Below are positions 1 through 11,740 of a stretch of DNA of 64,000 bases, piece after piece. The stretch's first letter is position 1, and the number at the start of each line of letters is the position of its first letter. The translations under genes were made by a program, and so were the position numbers. Source of the stretch: Tricholoma matsutake (lineage: Eukaryota > Basidiomycota > Agaricomycetes > Agaricales > Tricholomataceae); assembly GCA_026075535.2 (NCBI GenBank), contig AP026544.2, positions 1,364,001 to 1,428,000 on the forward strand, given 5' to 3'. The notes below the pieces were generated by a model that had not been told where the DNA came from, ran no database searches, and saw only the letters and a program-made list of their open reading frames with translations.

Positions 1-71
1 ACCATTGCGCATCATTTAATTCTAAGCAAATGGTCGTTACGATGCTTAAAAATAGGAGGATAAGCACTTAC

Positions 72-432
72 ACATGGGCACGGTGATGACCGCATGAGTT
101 ATTTTATGGCTGAGGTACACCTCTGCAGTCTCCTTCATTTGTCTTAGGATCATGCCACTGATTTTTTCTGCTGTCTAACGGTGGAAGGTTGGGTTAAAGG
201 CGTCAAGAACACAACAAAACGTACAAAGTATCGTGCCGTCCCCGTTTGTTCAACAGTGATGGCAGGTTTACCATGTTTCTCTGAGACCTTGAATGGCCAA
301 CGCTTGATATCGTGTTGTAGTTCTGGATCTGCAGTGTTGCGACCGATGAGATGTTTCACATCGAAAACTGTGTTCTCGGGATTGTCATAGTAAATGTTTT
401 TAGCATCGTCACCAATACAGAACAGGTCCAGG
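72..432 (-). CDS. Hsp70-family chaperone, internal fragment, continues beyond the left edge
   Basis: The minus strand encodes part of the Hsp70 actin-like ATPase domain. I see [19 protein letters not shown] and [20 protein letters not shown], followed by a second block ([24 protein letters not shown]) that matches the canonical segment leading to the VPAYFND motif. A GT-AG intron of about 54 bases fits at 224-171, but the frame is off by one at the A-run just inside the next exon. The second exon ends at a GTAAGT donor at 71, so the gene should continue leftward out of the window. Hsp70s are ATP-driven folding chaperones. No upstream exon with the N-terminal DLGT phosphate loop was found. It may be a divergent Hsp70 or a pseudogene; family identity is firm, integrity is not. 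Confidence 0.75.
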
Positions 433-440
433 CATGCCCA

Positions 441-1241
441 CAGAAACTATATTAGGAAGTGTGCCTGATTACGTAGTTAGTTAAACTGGTAGGGAAGGGT
501 TAGGGATGTGTGTAGTTAGTTCCACCGAGTACGAACATCCTTGACCTGTATTCAGCCTTCAAAATTATATTGTTTCCTATCTTAACGTGTTTCTAAAGAT
601 CCATTAGTGCAGATACCCTAAGAATCATGAGGCGGAAGTTCATGCCTTACCCTTAGGAACAAATAATCACGATAACAGCATCACTATCCTGGTTTATGTC
701 TTTTTCACTTGGCTAGTAGAGCGAAAATGAAAGATCAATAATCAATCAGATATATTGGATGTATGGTAATGGTACAAAGAGGCATATTATTCCGAATGGT
801 AAAGCATGAGGAGAGAAGAGAACTCTATGGACGTCGTGCCCAACAAGAATAGTGACCGACATCATCTCGTGCCGCACCCAGTGTTGCAGATCTTCATAGA
901 TCAGCTGTCACCTATGTATCTTACCGCTTTACTCTGGTGGTAGAGTGAGAAGGACATAGAGATAGGACCTGAAGAGACTTATAAAGGCGAAACTGGGAGA
1001 TTGACTGACATTCCAGGTCACTCAATTGTCCTACACTCACTTCGCTTCACTCTGCTCACTTGATTGCCTGATGCAAAATTTATCTGCAATATCAATTATC
1101 AATCATAAGATAGTATATAGAAAAGATTCTCGGTTTCATATCAGCCTACAATCACAATGTTATAAACTAGGCTATATTTGATTCCCAATGAGAAGTCCCT
1201 CCCTCCAGGGTGGGGCAGGGCCATGAAGGACATCGCTATGC
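441..1241. other. No gene recognised
   Basis: AT-rich sequence with no long open frame on either strand. I looked for the first exons of the Hsp70 fragment on the minus strand and did not find them. Confidence 0.5.
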
Positions 1242-3810
1242 TCAACCCAGTGGTAACAAACAATCCTCGCCCCCGTTCCAAAAAGGCTTCATCCACTGCA
1301 CTACTTTCAGTGTTTGCACATCTTTTTGCTGGTGCTCTCTGAGGAAGTCACAAGAACTCAAAAGGAGGGCATACGAAGCTTTGTGGGCAGCGTCGATTCC
1401 GCGGTATAACTGTTGGGGAGCAACCATACACAGATATGTTGTATCTGGCGTGTCCCTCTTTGGGATGGTGTCGTCGGCCATGTTGAGGGATGTATATCTT
1501 GGACGGCGTTGGGTGATCTGGACTTCCCTCAATCGGTGGTGGAGTGTGAGGGTGAGGGTTGGATTTCTTTGATGACGATGACAAAGAGTAGGAGTCTGGC
1601 TTAAATATAGAGGTGGTCTGAGCCTCGGGAGGTTTTACTTGTAATCCAAGCTCCATAATCAGGCTAACGTATGGCCAGTAAGACGTAGGGATCGACCCGT
1701 GTGTGCATTTCCCTAGCTTTTTGGGGAAAAGATTGACCTCGGCTTGATCAATGGAGAGTTTAGCAACAGTACCGCCTTTGATCTGTTGCTTAAACTGTAC
1801 AAGCACACCAGTCATGACATGCTCGCACAGCCGAGTGTCCCACAAGAGGACAGGTAAGATGCAGTCAACGGTGCATTGGCCGTTCTGGCACATGATCGCC
1901 ATGTGGCAGATGAAAGCTGCCCATGCCGCGGTGGAGGTTGTGCCAGTGTCATCCGCCATTTTCCCAAAATGTGTGAAGCAGATGAGAGCGTGCTTGAATG
2001 CCTCTCTAAACGACGTTCCCTCCCTATTATCCGAGGTGCTGTCAAGAACCATATCTGCGCACTCATCGACGAACAACGCTTCGATGAAGGATATAAGGCG
2101 GCATCCAGCGCTGAAATTAGGAGGCATTTTATGGGGACGATTACCTTGTTCTCGCTCGACAGCGCGATGGTAGGCATCGAGGAGAAGTTGACATCCGGTA
2201 AGCTCCCCCAGTTCTCCATGATCGAGCAAGCCAGTTTCAAGAATGGTGGTAAGCATTTTGACTGCCATAAATGGAACTTGCCTCATCCATGTCCAGAGTT
2301 GCTGGGCAGCAGCCTTGGCAAGAAGGGGTTTGGAAGGGTATCCAGACCGCAGGTACTCTCGGTGATCAGGAATAGAATATGTGAACCACATGTGGCTCTC
2401 AACCAGACCGGCCTCCTCAATTTGCACTTTTCCACGATGAGGCTCAAAGTCCAGTGACAGTTGGACATCTAGAACTGCCAGCTTTGCAGTGGGTAAGAAG
2501 GTATCGTAACTGAAGTTGATATTGTGAGAAGCAACAAGCTTCGCACGTGCTAATTCTATGAGCCCTGTATGGAGGACAGATGCATTCATCCCGGCTCCTC
2601 ATAACAGTGTCCAAAATCTATTGCAACAAGCCATCAAGCACATCAATTTGAACAGTGCAAAAATTACACCCACAATGGTCTCCCAAATTGCGCCATGAAT
2701 GGAATTGTGCTAATATCTTTGAGAGTCAACTTGCCTGGCTTGACCATAAGTTCACCGCAGCAGTCAAAGGGTGTTTCGGTAATTGGTGCGTGTGTAACGG
2801 CTTTCCCACCACGGATGTGAGTGGATCTGGCAAGGGCCTGTGGCGAAGTGAACTGGGCTAAGCTCGAATTTGTGGATATGAAAATGCAAAAGATCGGGAA
2901 TGCTAAACATTGGTTGAGACATGAGCATAGAAAATCGTAAAGCGTCTTCTCGTCGTCATTCTTGGGCACCACTTTGGTGAGCGGGTGTGCTTCGTCGGAG
3001 TAGATTACGAGTTTGACTTGCTGCAACCCAACCCAGCTATCCAGCTTGGTGATGAGTTGTCCCAGTGCGAGTCTTGCTGATTCCGCAGTGGCAAACTCAA
3101 TAACCATCTTCACACCGTAGTTCATATGATCAGAGTCTTCAGAGTCTTCAGGTCACGCTCGGCATTTTGCAAGCAACTCTTCATGCTTTTTCTGGATTTC
3201 AGGAAGAATCTGCTGACACAATGATTAACTACGATGTTCCTTGCCGTCTTCATGGATGCGCACCTGAATGGGGTTATTGGCACCGTCAATCGCTGCCTTG
3301 TGTATGCCTTCAAGGTGACTTGACCACCACTTGGCCAGATCTTCAGCAGTTCTAGTTCACTTTGACCTCAGTTCTTCCCGGCATTTCTCTAATTCGCCGC
3401 CGACTTGTGTAAATACACTAGAGAGGAACTTCAGATAATTGGTTTTTAGGACATGCTGATCATCCAATACAGAAGTGGTAACGAGGTAGTCACAGACAGC
3501 ATCATCGGGGATGGGGAAGGCCAGGTCTGTGCTTGTTCATTAGAAGCACCCTCAAAAGTCAAAAAAGTAAGGACCTTGTTTATCGCGTTTTTCTCCCAGA
3601 TTAAATGGGATGGTGAAGACCAAGTTCACTTGCTCATGTACCATGCGAGATTTTCCCGTTCCAGAACTTTGAACGATGGCAATTTGGTTAGAATATGATT
3701 TTTCTGTTTGTGGGATGGCGTTGACATTGGCGAATAGGAGTCGATGATTATTTCCCAAGTAAATATCACGCCAGGCGGACTGCAGAGCTTTGGAATTAGG
3801 GTTGGCTCAG
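1242..3810 (-). pseudogene. Agaricomycete multicopy P-loop NTPase family protein, decayed
   Basis: The minus strand carries, in order, a Walker A segment (IVQSSGTGKSRMVHE, near 3650), a helical region (3540-3120), a Walker-B-like strand (LVIYSDEAHPL, near 3000), the segment FISTNSSLAQF and ITETPFDC (near 2850-2780), and a long C-terminal region (2589-1348) with LRSGYPSKPLLAKAAAQQL, GELTGCQLLLDAY and VLLWDTRLCEHVMTGVL. The tail continues in another frame to 1242 (SCDFLREHQQ, VVQWMKPFW). I recognise the pattern as a large uncharacterised mushroom-fungus family with a nucleotide-binding motif; its function is unknown. A GT-AG intron fits at about 2660-2610. A stop near 3370 and a frame change near 1440 suggest a pseudogene, although unrecognised introns could explain some breaks. 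Confidence 0.7.
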
Positions 3811-4001
3811 CAAAAGAAGAGCTAGAACAGATAAATACCGTCTTCTAGAGCATTGTGTCCATAGAATAAGCTGTTATGAACCACAAAAATTGCACCAATT
3901 ACGCACTGGTCAGATCTACATCCTCGTTGGGGGGTAGATGGCCCCTTTTTGCTACAACCTAGCCGTCATCACCAATCTCAGCAAAAGAGTATGGAGAATC
4001 G

Positions 4002-5060
4002 CTAATGAGCTACTCGCACCAAAGGCCAAAGGATCTCTTTAATGATGATTAGAGGCCCAAAAAGAGGCCACATGGGACAAAAAATGCACCCAATTGTCGC
4101 ACTTGTTTGAATGAGGCTTCTTTCCATGCTTTCTGTAAGATCGCACTGATGGACGGTTGTCGCGTCAGCAGTTCCTCTGCTTTGACCAATGAATAGATAT
4201 AGAAAAGCAGTGTTGCATCTCATCAAGTTGAAGGACATTGGTAAACAAATGTCAACAATGCACTCATTCTGAATCGCCACTACTATCTCTGCGCTTATAT
4301 TTATCCACTGACGTGTGTGTACTGGTTTTCCAGGCGCATGACACTCTTCTAGTGCTGAATTTGCAAGTTGTAATGCCTGGTCATCCATTTGCTTCCAGAT
4401 CTTCATCAATTTCCTCATCTTCTGCCAACCTGGACTTGCTTTCTCCAGCTGCCAGTAGCGACGGTGTGGTTCTGCCATCCACATTCAATTCAACATCTGC
4501 GCAAAACCGACCAGTTGCCCTTCCAAAAATTGTGTCCAATCTAACCAGTACTCTGATAGCGAACAAGACTTCTGGAAGCTATATGTATGCTTCTGAAACA
4601 CATGATAGGGACTCTGTCATCTCACTCTGGAAACAAGTGGCCTGTTCTTGGGTTTGGTGCCGCCAATGAAATTTCTGGACAAATCCCTTCCCATCTCTCA
4701 AGATGCCCCAGAGTGCCTGGACTGGAGGGGCTTTCGCCAGTGTTGGGAGCGCAGAGAAAGAGATTAATATATACACACCATTTGTAAGCTTATTTCTGCA
4801 TCTGCTATGCTTCACTAATAGTCGGTAGATCAATGTGGCGACATCTTTCGCCCAAAACTTAAAGTAACTTGAAGTTCATTGATACACATGCCAATCCAGA
4901 TACCCAGTACGACAAATGTGCACCTGATATCGGCATCTATCCCATTAACGATCAACCACAAGGAGATGCCCAGACCAATTGCTCGAAAAGGGATCTCTTT
5001 GTCGAAGATCGCCGAAAAAATCTGACTCATTTCATGACTTATAAGATTGATACTTGCCAT
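4002..5060 (-). CDS. Unknown multi-exon gene with an N-terminal membrane segment
   Basis: A start at 5060 opens a frame (MASINLISHEMSQIF) with a hydrophobic segment (IGLGISLWLIVNGI, then CTFVVLGIWIGMCI), suggesting one membrane span or hairpin. Probable further exons lie at about 4780-4570 and 4540-4002; the last contains WQKMRKLMKIWKQMDDQALQL and ends in a second hydrophobic stretch near 4050. Breaks between pieces look like short introns because plausible AG acceptors precede the open segments. I do not recognise the family. It lies upstream of the NTPase remnant in the same orientation, and no functional link is implied. It could be a pseudogene. Confidence 0.45.
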
Positions 5061-5222
5061 ATTCCTAGGATTTGAACCTCGTGGCCTAGATAATATGTGG
5101 ATAACCCTCCTGGGGTGGAGAGGGCTTGAAAAAAAGGAATTGGGATAGATTGTTGTTCGATGAAAGGTTGGTAGCCCCACCGTAGAGTGGAACAATAGAC
5201 AAGACCAAAGAAATAGCCTCAA

Positions 5223-7039
5223 CCTAGTAGAATGACGTTGTGTTTCTCAAAGTCCCATTTTGCGCTTTCATTCTCATACCACCACCATCGTTATTGCCCA
5301 CAGTGGGCTACAGTGGGTACCAATTCCAAATACCTTCTGGTACGGTACTATTAACTTATAAGACTCATTTCGAGGTTTAATCATTCCAAACTTCTGGAAT
5401 AATATCGTTCAGCAAGATTTGGCACCATAACTTTTTGTAGTCCCGAAAGTACGTCAGATTTTCCTAGTGAACTGTTTTGTTTGTTTGTTTTCTGTCATTC
5501 ACAGGCATTTTCCACTGATTTCCATCATTCTACGAGCTCATAACTATCCGCAATCAGGGGCAGTCCACTATGATATACCTTCCATGGGCCCAAATGGGCC
5601 AAGCCAGGCCACGATGACGGCTTCATGGTGGCTTTGGCCTGGCCTGGGATTCTGAAAAGCCAAAGCCAAGCCATTAAGCTGCAGCTTTTTGGTGGGGTTT
5701 GACTGTAATTTACCGGCTACGAGGTATGTATGCGTTGAAATTTCTTGGTGGTGGGGAAGTAATTTCAATACTATGGTAATACACCATTTGTTTCCTCACT
5801 CCGCCATCCTACTTCGACCACCACTGTTCCCTATCAACCTGACACTCAAAGGCAAACCTAGCATCAAACTTGTCACATCACTCACTCACGCACCCTTTAC
5901 GGTTGCTAAATGTGCTAATCGTCACTCATACCACCAAGGCCCCAGTGTGACTTTAGATCATGATATTTAGTAGTTCTTGCCATTGCATATTCTTTATGTA
6001 ATAACAAAATCATGGTTGTCCTTGTTACTTGTTACTTGCTTGATATCCGCCTATGCTAACTAGAGCTAAGGACATGCCTCGACGGACCAATATTATGGAC
6101 ACCTCTTCAGATGGCAAACATATAAGTAGAAATAAAGGTAGGTAGTATGAAGTAAGGCAGATATGAAATGCTCAGTCACGGGTGCATCAAAAACCCAATG
6201 GGAAAAGCTACCAGCTGGCAACAACCACATAAGAAATGAAAAATAAAGGTTAAAACTTAAGGAATGTGAAGTGAAAGGTGTAGAAACATTCAACCCAACA
6301 GTGTGGACTGGACTGAACATGCGCAGTATGACATGGCTGGGTGACGTGGCCATCTGTGAGTGTATTGAGCGATTGTCGAAAGGGTTAAAAAAAGGAAGGG
6401 TGTTCTTGAATAAATGAAAGCATAAATGCAACAGCCTGGATTGAACGACTGTCTGATGGCGAACTGGCGAAGTATGATGTGGCTGGGTGACATGACTGGG
6501 TGACGTGGCCATGAGTGCACAAATTGAATGAGCGTGTTGAAGAATCAAGGGTGAGAAATACGTGGTGTGACATAGTGGTCAACATTGGGAGGATATGGGT
6601 AGTGGTTTAATGGGGATCGTGCAATAGGCACCTTCCATGTCCAACGTAGCTGCCTGGGCTCCTGGAGGAGCAGCAGCCACCTAAGAAGAAACTTGTCAGA
6701 TTACGTGGTCATGACAAGGAGAGAGAGAGAGAGAAGAATAATTGTGATTGATGGAGGGTCCCTAATTTCAATGATGGTGTCCTTCAAACGAATCACAGGT
6801 ATGGGCCTGCATTACGCAAATAACTTCCTTTGCAAGATTAGAGAAGAGAAAATGATTATTATCATCATGATAACCATAGAAATTACATGATAAGGAGATC
6901 ACAGATGGAGAGTTGAGAAGTAGGGGATATGAGAGAAGCATGCAGTGAGACAAGAACAGGTAGATGAGAGTGCATGAGAAAATAAGAAGAAAAAATATCC
7001 AAAGGATATAAAGTGTCATGCGAGATGCAAGAGAGGAGA
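5223..7039. other. No gene recognised; short direct repeats
   Basis: No convincing coding region. CTGGGTGACGTGGCCAT occurs near 6338 and again near 6498, and a GGCC-rich patch with matching inverted pieces lies at 5580-5680. The rest is AT-rich without evident structure. Confidence 0.45.
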
Positions 7040-7683
7040 ATGAGATGTCAGAGTGACATACAATTTCAGTGACATCAGTTGCTTTCCCCCAGCATGTGTG
7101 ATAGTCATCTGAATTGATCTCATCGTTGATGGAGGATTGGGCCTTTCCTTTGTATGAGAGATGTCGGCATACATGATACTTAGTCAGCTCACCAGGAGCA
7201 CCTTCTTTTGTAGCAATCTGCAGTGGTGATGATCAGAAAGGTCCAATCTTGCGCTCAAGTTCCTCTTGAGTGAAGGGGCTGGAGAATTGACTGAGACAAA
7301 GTTCTTCGACAATATATGCTTGGATTGTGTCAACATGAAGATTCGCACCTGGAGGATTGGGGGGAGCGAAAGTCTGATTGAGTGGAGTGAGATTGCCGAT
7401 GGGAAAACCATTTGTGAGCTTGAATGGGAGTTCTGGGTATTGGGAGAGAAGTTGTGTGCGTTCGAGAAAGATCTGGAAGTGAAAGGCCAAATATGGTGTG
7501 TGGATTTTTTTGTAGTCATGATCGTTGTCATATGGCAAAGGTTCTTCTGTTTGAAGATTGTCAAAGTAGATGTGAGGCATGGGGATATTCAAGTCTGCAT
7601 CAAGGAGCAGAGATCGCCAGTCTCTGTAAAATGGAGTCACTGCAAGAGGTGTTTCCAAGAAAGGTTTAGGTGTCAACGACACC
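7040..7683 (-). pseudogene. DIRS-like reverse transcriptase, N-terminal part only
   Basis: Downstream of the zinc clusters the frame continues with FYRDWRSLLLDADLN, a FAPPNPPGANLH segment and QEELERKIGPF. After a TGA at 7233-7235 it carries on with SSPLQIATKEGAPGELTKYH, RHLSYKGKAQSSINDEINSD and DYHTCWGK. In intact DIRS/Ngaro elements this is the fingers region of the reverse transcriptase (IGPF...SPL, ...R.LS.....SIN..I...). Coding similarity fades near 7040, before the catalytic palm motifs, so the enzyme is truncated. It belongs to the same element as the gag just upstream. Family assignment is from motif recall. Confidence 0.65.
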
Positions 7684-9004
7684 TCAGAGACATTTTTGTG
7701 CCCAGGCTCCATGATTGGTGAAGCCACACCATGAGCAGGCATGTTGAGAGGGGTGGTTGGTCTTGCAATGATGCTTGACAGAATTGAGCTGGAAGGTGAT
7801 GCAGAAGGTGATTGCAGGATTGTCGCAGAGAGTGAGTTTCCCATCAAGGTATGTCGAGTACGTTGAAATGCCCATGTGTCATGTCTTCATGGCAGTCACT
7901 GAATTTATGTGCAGTCCATTTGCAGCATAGGCAGAGGGGGGCAGAGTGGGTGACTTCAGATTTGGTGTCTTGATCACAAAAGGATGGTTTGGAATCTATG
8001 GGTGCAGGCTGGAATTTGCTAGTCTCACGATTATATGGTTGGTATCGAGCCCTGGAGCTAGAAGAAGCCTGAGTATCCTGCCTGAGTTCTTGTGTCATGT
8101 TCTGGACATCCACTGACATTACCTCGAGCTTGACTGATTTGAGGTGTCACAGGTAAGCATCCTTGTTGAATGCCCAGAGATTGATGCAGTAATGGGTCCA
8201 TTCCGCGATGTCAAATCGAAGAACCACTGGAAAGTTAAGACAAAAGTCATCATGCACAGAAAGAAGCAGATAATGCTCTCTCCACCTGGTAGCAACATCC
8301 ATGTCAGAGTATGTATCTTGGAATGTCATATAACATTGCCATGCCTCGTGCCACTCTACACTCTCAATTTTGAGCTCTTCTGGAAATTGTGAAAGATCAA
8401 GTATATGACACTTGACACCTGATGAGTTGTAGACAGTGTTCTGTTTGAGGGAAGTGGCTTCTGTATGCAGCCTTCTAGTAGCATTTAGGGTGAACAGTGT
8501 TAATGGAATGTGGACTTTGTTCTTTGCTAACGTAACGATGAAAGAATGGATGCCATAGCTGAAGTCAATGGAGGAGGAAAGTGCAGGAAGCTCATGTGAG
8601 GCAGAAAATAAGATTTTTGATGTTAAGATGGGAATGGATGTATTATTGATTAGGTTCAAAGCCTGGTTCTGGGAATTTGGTGAAAACTGGGAGAATGCGG
8701 AAGTGAATTGTATGAGGTTCAAACTACGAGAGGTAACAGTGGGGGGAGGGGTTGTAATATGAGAGTTTGTAGAAAGTAAGGGTTCATCATTCAGCATGTT
8801 TGACTCACTGGCATCATGCCGGATACATAATGCATCATTATGTGTGGTCTGTAAGAGATTTTTGGCATCAACTTGAGGTTGAGTGAGATTGATGATGGAT
8901 GTGGGGGCATTAGCTGCTATTGTTGCTGGTGTCATGAAAGATCCAGAAGAGATCACATACTGGTCTTTATTGGTAGCAGCAGGTGGAGGCCCTGTGTTCG
9001 TCAT
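7684..9004 (-). pseudogene. DIRS/Ngaro-like retroelement gag with two zinc knuckles
   Basis: Read from ATG at 9004 (MTNTGPPPAATNKDQYV), the protein has a Ser/Thr/Asn-rich N-terminus, then a conserved gag-like core (SSIDFSYGIHSFIVTLAKNK; IPLTLFTLNATRRLH; WHEAWQCYMTF; VVLRFDIAEWTHYCINLWAF). An in-frame TGA at 8147-8149 is followed in the same frame by a linker and a C-x2-C-x4-H-x4-C knuckle (CLCCKWTAHKFSDC). After a frame break a second Cys/His cluster appears (CSWCGFTNHGAWAQKC). This order matches the gag ORF found upstream of tyrosine-recombinase-type reverse transcriptases in mushrooms. It is a retroelement nucleocapsid, now inactive. The start at 9004 is preferred because the more upstream in-frame Met adds a Lys-rich stretch that looks non-coding. 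Confidence 0.7.
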
Positions 9005-9239
9005 TGTGAAGATTTCGAAGGAATCAGAGAAGATCTGAGGATGTTGATGAAAAAATGGACAGACAGCATCTGTCAAAGTGAGGGGATGAGGAAGAGGAAG
9101 GAAGGTCATTTTCTTCTTCTTGCCCTTCTTGACCTTCATTGTGCACAGACCCCCAATGACACTAGACGTCAAAACACATTGGGGAAATGTCAAAATCACG
9201 TTGTGCTTACAAAGCCCAGACACAACTTCTTTGGCCAAG

Positions 9240-9780
9240 CTCGCAAGCTCGCCTAGCCTATCATTGAGTCACCAGCTTTGTATAGATGCACTTGTTATAT
9301 CTGAGTCTGAGTTCAAGTCAAAATATTATTTGTTGACACATTCCAAATAAGATTCTCCAAGGTTTGGGGGAAGATTCTGGAAAACCTGTCTGGTTGCAGC
9401 ACATGATGCTAGTCATGTGACAGGCACGTCTATGAAACACAATAAGTGCAATGCTTTAAAGCGGAAAGCAGAGATTGTGATCAGAATGTTCAGAGCATGC
9501 CCCGTTAGTTCCACAAATGGACAAAAAGTCTGAAGGGAAAAAAACCAGACTACACCATGAAGGGAGCACAGCTCACAACAGACAAGTCTCTTCAGACTAG
9601 GCACCCCAAACCAGAGCTGAGTGAGAGAATATACATAAATTTATAAGGCAATCTAACAACAGTCAGAGTATCAAGAGTAAATTTGGCAAGGCATGTAGCA
9701 AATACTAATGGCACTAATGAGATGATGTAGGTAGACAATGATAATGAGCACATGTGTCCATAGTAGCCTCTAAGCCTTGT
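9240..9780. other. No gene recognised
   Basis: Spacer between the DIRS-like gag and the recombinase fragment. No open frame with recognisable motifs and no clear repeat boundary. Confidence 0.4.
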
Positions 9781-10205
9781 GCACGATGAGAATTAGCAGC
9801 ATTAGAAATAAAGAGAGGAAGGATGGATTTGATCCAGTGCCAATATTCAAGAAAGGCTCAGGACAGCCAGCATCCCTGCATCTCCACGACATTTGGATCG
9901 GTGCCTTGAAGAAGAAGTTCTGTAGCACCACCTATTTGAAAGGTGTGCCCTGGCATCTAAGGGAAACCTGCCGCAACCCAGACAGCATTACAATGGTCAA
10001 TGAACCACAGTTTGTCATTGGCGCCCAACTGCCATCAGCGGTTTTGAAAGCAAATAGAGGTGCAGAATTGGGGACAAGCAAATTGGCAGAAAGGTGGTGA
10101 TGAAGAGCAGAGAGTGGGCAGGTAACATGGTTATGGGCTGTTGTTACAGAGATGTCAGCACCAGTAATGGTTTCCCAAGAGGTTCCCCAACTCGAACTCT
10201 GTGAA
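9781..10205 (-). pseudogene. Tyrosine recombinase (DIRS/Crypton-type) C-terminal fragment
   Basis: The minus strand reads HVTCPLSALHHHLSANLLVP, NSAPLFAFKTADGSW and, in a neighbouring frame, MPGHTFQIGGATELLLQGTD, then VVEMQGCWLS, a TGA stop, and AFLEYWHWIKSILPLFISN. This is the catalytic C-terminus of fungal tyrosine recombinases: the HxxR box is usually GHSFRIGGAT, and the nucleophile Tyr lies in the FLEYW segment. Here the box reads HTFQ, so the catalytic Arg appears replaced by Gln, and the TGA at 9858-9860 stands where related proteins have Arg. Such enzymes integrate the circular DNA of DIRS-like elements. This copy should be inactive. Confidence 0.7.
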
Positions 10206-11307
10206 AAGGCCAAAGTTAATCTTCAACCTGCTTCCTACTGTCCCCAGCTGAAGGGGCACAGGTTCTTCCAACTAATGGACCTTCAGGTTTGCGGAAACAG
10301 TGAACTCTGGGGAGACTGAGTCAGATGTGCATCCAGAGTCCAATAGCACATTGGCTTCCAAACCATGTATCTTCATCCACATGATGAAACATCTATTATC
10401 CTTCTCTGAATGAGGAGGACAGGTGATCTTTCTGGTGGACTTTCTCAGCACCATTAGGGGTCTGAGATTTGAGGCATGCAAGGGGGAAGGTTCAGTTATC
10501 ACCCTTAGTTGCTTGACTATACAAGTTGAGTCCTGCATCACTTCTAACCTCTCTAAACCATCCATCTTGGAGAGCTCTGGTTTGACTTTGAGCTCTGAGG
10601 CGTCGTCATCTGATTCATACTCAGAATAAGATATGGATTGCAATGAAGGACACCCATCAGGATCAATGTTGGTTGTTTCTCTGAGGGCACCAAAGAACTC
10701 TGGGTCGTCTTCATTATTGAAGCCATGCTCTCCTTCCAAGCTCAGGGGGGAGGGTTCTCCCTCTGAGCTGAACTGTGATCCCAGGACGTGGTCTTTGGAT
10801 CCTTCTGAGTCACTGTGAATGGTGGCCAGCCACTCCTCATTGGGTAAGGATCTGACTCCTCACGGGCGGTGTACATTCATGCCCCCTGGCCAGTTCTCAT
10901 GGGCCCAGGGGTGTTAAACTCTGGGCACTTCTTGTCAGTAGAGTAATGCCCTAATCCTCCACACTTATAACAAGTGGAAGGAGGTTTATTTTCATCAGAC
11001 CTCCTGGTGTCGTTCTGGTCCCCTCTGCGAGCCCAATCTCCAGGGGCAGGTGGTCTTCTCTCATTACTATGGTTATCCTGGCTCATGGAGGGCACTTCGT
11101 GAGCTCTCAATGGTCCATCACAAGCTCTTGGTCGATTATCCCATCTGGGGAAATCTCGGACTCATGATCATGATTGTTCAGGTGACCATTCTGGTCTGCT
11201 GGGTGCGACCACCTTGGGTTTGGGAACTTCCTTGCTAGAGGAAAGGGCCTCTACCAGTCGCTTGCACTCCTGGTATCTCTTCTTCTTCCTGAAGATTTCC
11301 TTGGCCT
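10206..11307 (-). pseudogene. LTR-retroelement gag C-terminus and aspartic protease fragment
   Basis: From right to left the minus strand shows a Lys-rich segment (RYQECKRLVEALSSSKEVPK), a zinc knuckle (CYKCGGLGHYSTDKKC, near 10950), an acidic linker, and a retropepsin active-site region (HGLEANVLLDSGCTSDSVSP, near 10340) in which D-S-G is intact. It ends with VPLQLGTVGSRxKINFG near 10210, then abruptly becomes recombinase sequence. The right end is cut by the LTR at 11308. Retropepsins process the Gag-Pol polyprotein. In-frame stops and both truncations make it a remnant. LGTVGS/KINFG after the protease is familiar from mushroom LTR retrotransposons. Confidence 0.65.
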
Positions 11308-11740
11308 TGTAAGGGGACTAGGGGGACTAGGGGGGTGCCCTGTGTGTTTCTCCTATTTTTTCCATTTGTTCTATATTTTTCCTCACTTCATTTCCTTCTA
11401 TTCTTCATTTTCTATGATTTTTCTGGATTTTATTACTAATTTCCCTTTCTATCATGTTTGTGCATGTTGACAGTTTTATATTTAGAGGCAGAGCACCTTT
11501 CTGACATCTACCCCTTGGTATGATGTCATTCAGCGGCCTTGATCTGCCTATCTCTGCCTTTTCTATTTTTAGGTTATTATTTGATTTTTGTTGTCTTCAC
11601 ATATACTGGGCATCGGCAAAGGGATCCTTAGAGTTTTCTCTTCGGATTTCCCTTTGCTAGGTGCATCCCCAATCCCTGTAATATGTAGTATAATTTTAAC
11701 TTTGGATTTCCCTTTGCTAGAGGCTGAGGTTGCCCTTATA
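11308..11740 (+). repeat. Lone LTR of the chromovirus family, plus orientation
   Basis: It begins TGTAAGGGGACTAGGG and ends TTGCCCTTATA, matching along its length the LTRs of the complete chromovirus (54373-54798 and 59992-60407) in reverse complement, but clearly more diverged. It contains the same duplicated CTTCGGATTTCCCTTTGCTAG-type motif. No 5-bp duplication is seen: the flanks are GGCCT on the left and TGCTC on the right. It may have lost one flank by recombination rather than being a simple solo LTR. It interrupts the gag fragment on its left. Confidence 0.75.

Larger units (their letters stand above)
7040..9004 (-). mobile_element. Truncated DIRS/Ngaro-like retroelement (gag + RT start)
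   Basis: Adjacent gag and RT N-terminus on one strand form a partial element lacking the RT palm, RNase H and its own tyrosine recombinase. No split or inverted terminal repeats were identified. The recombinase fragment at 9781-10205 lies upstream of this gag, which is the wrong order for one intact element. Confidence 0.6.

Noticed and set aside
1876..2457. 193-codon plus-strand frame opposite the NTPase remnant
   Set aside because: Antisense shadow: the minus strand carries recognisable family motifs throughout, while the plus translation shows none.
5040..5130. B-box-like GGTTCAAATCC on the minus strand near 5067
   Set aside because: No A box at the right distance and weak stems; it also overlaps the start of the unknown membrane gene.
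6290..6585. Overlapping Ser/His-rich minus-strand frames near 6.3-6.6 kb
   Set aside because: No motif, several overlapping frames of similar quality, and internal direct repeats; likely chance.
9004..9781. One intact DIRS element made of the recombinase (9.8-10.2 kb) and gag/RT (7.0-9.0 kb)
   Set aside because: On the minus strand the recombinase would precede gag, opposite to the gag-RT-RNase H-recombinase order of these elements.
11308..11740. Simple solo LTR formed by recombination of a full element
   Set aside because: No 5-bp duplication is visible at its flanks, so I call it a lone LTR without claiming the mechanism.
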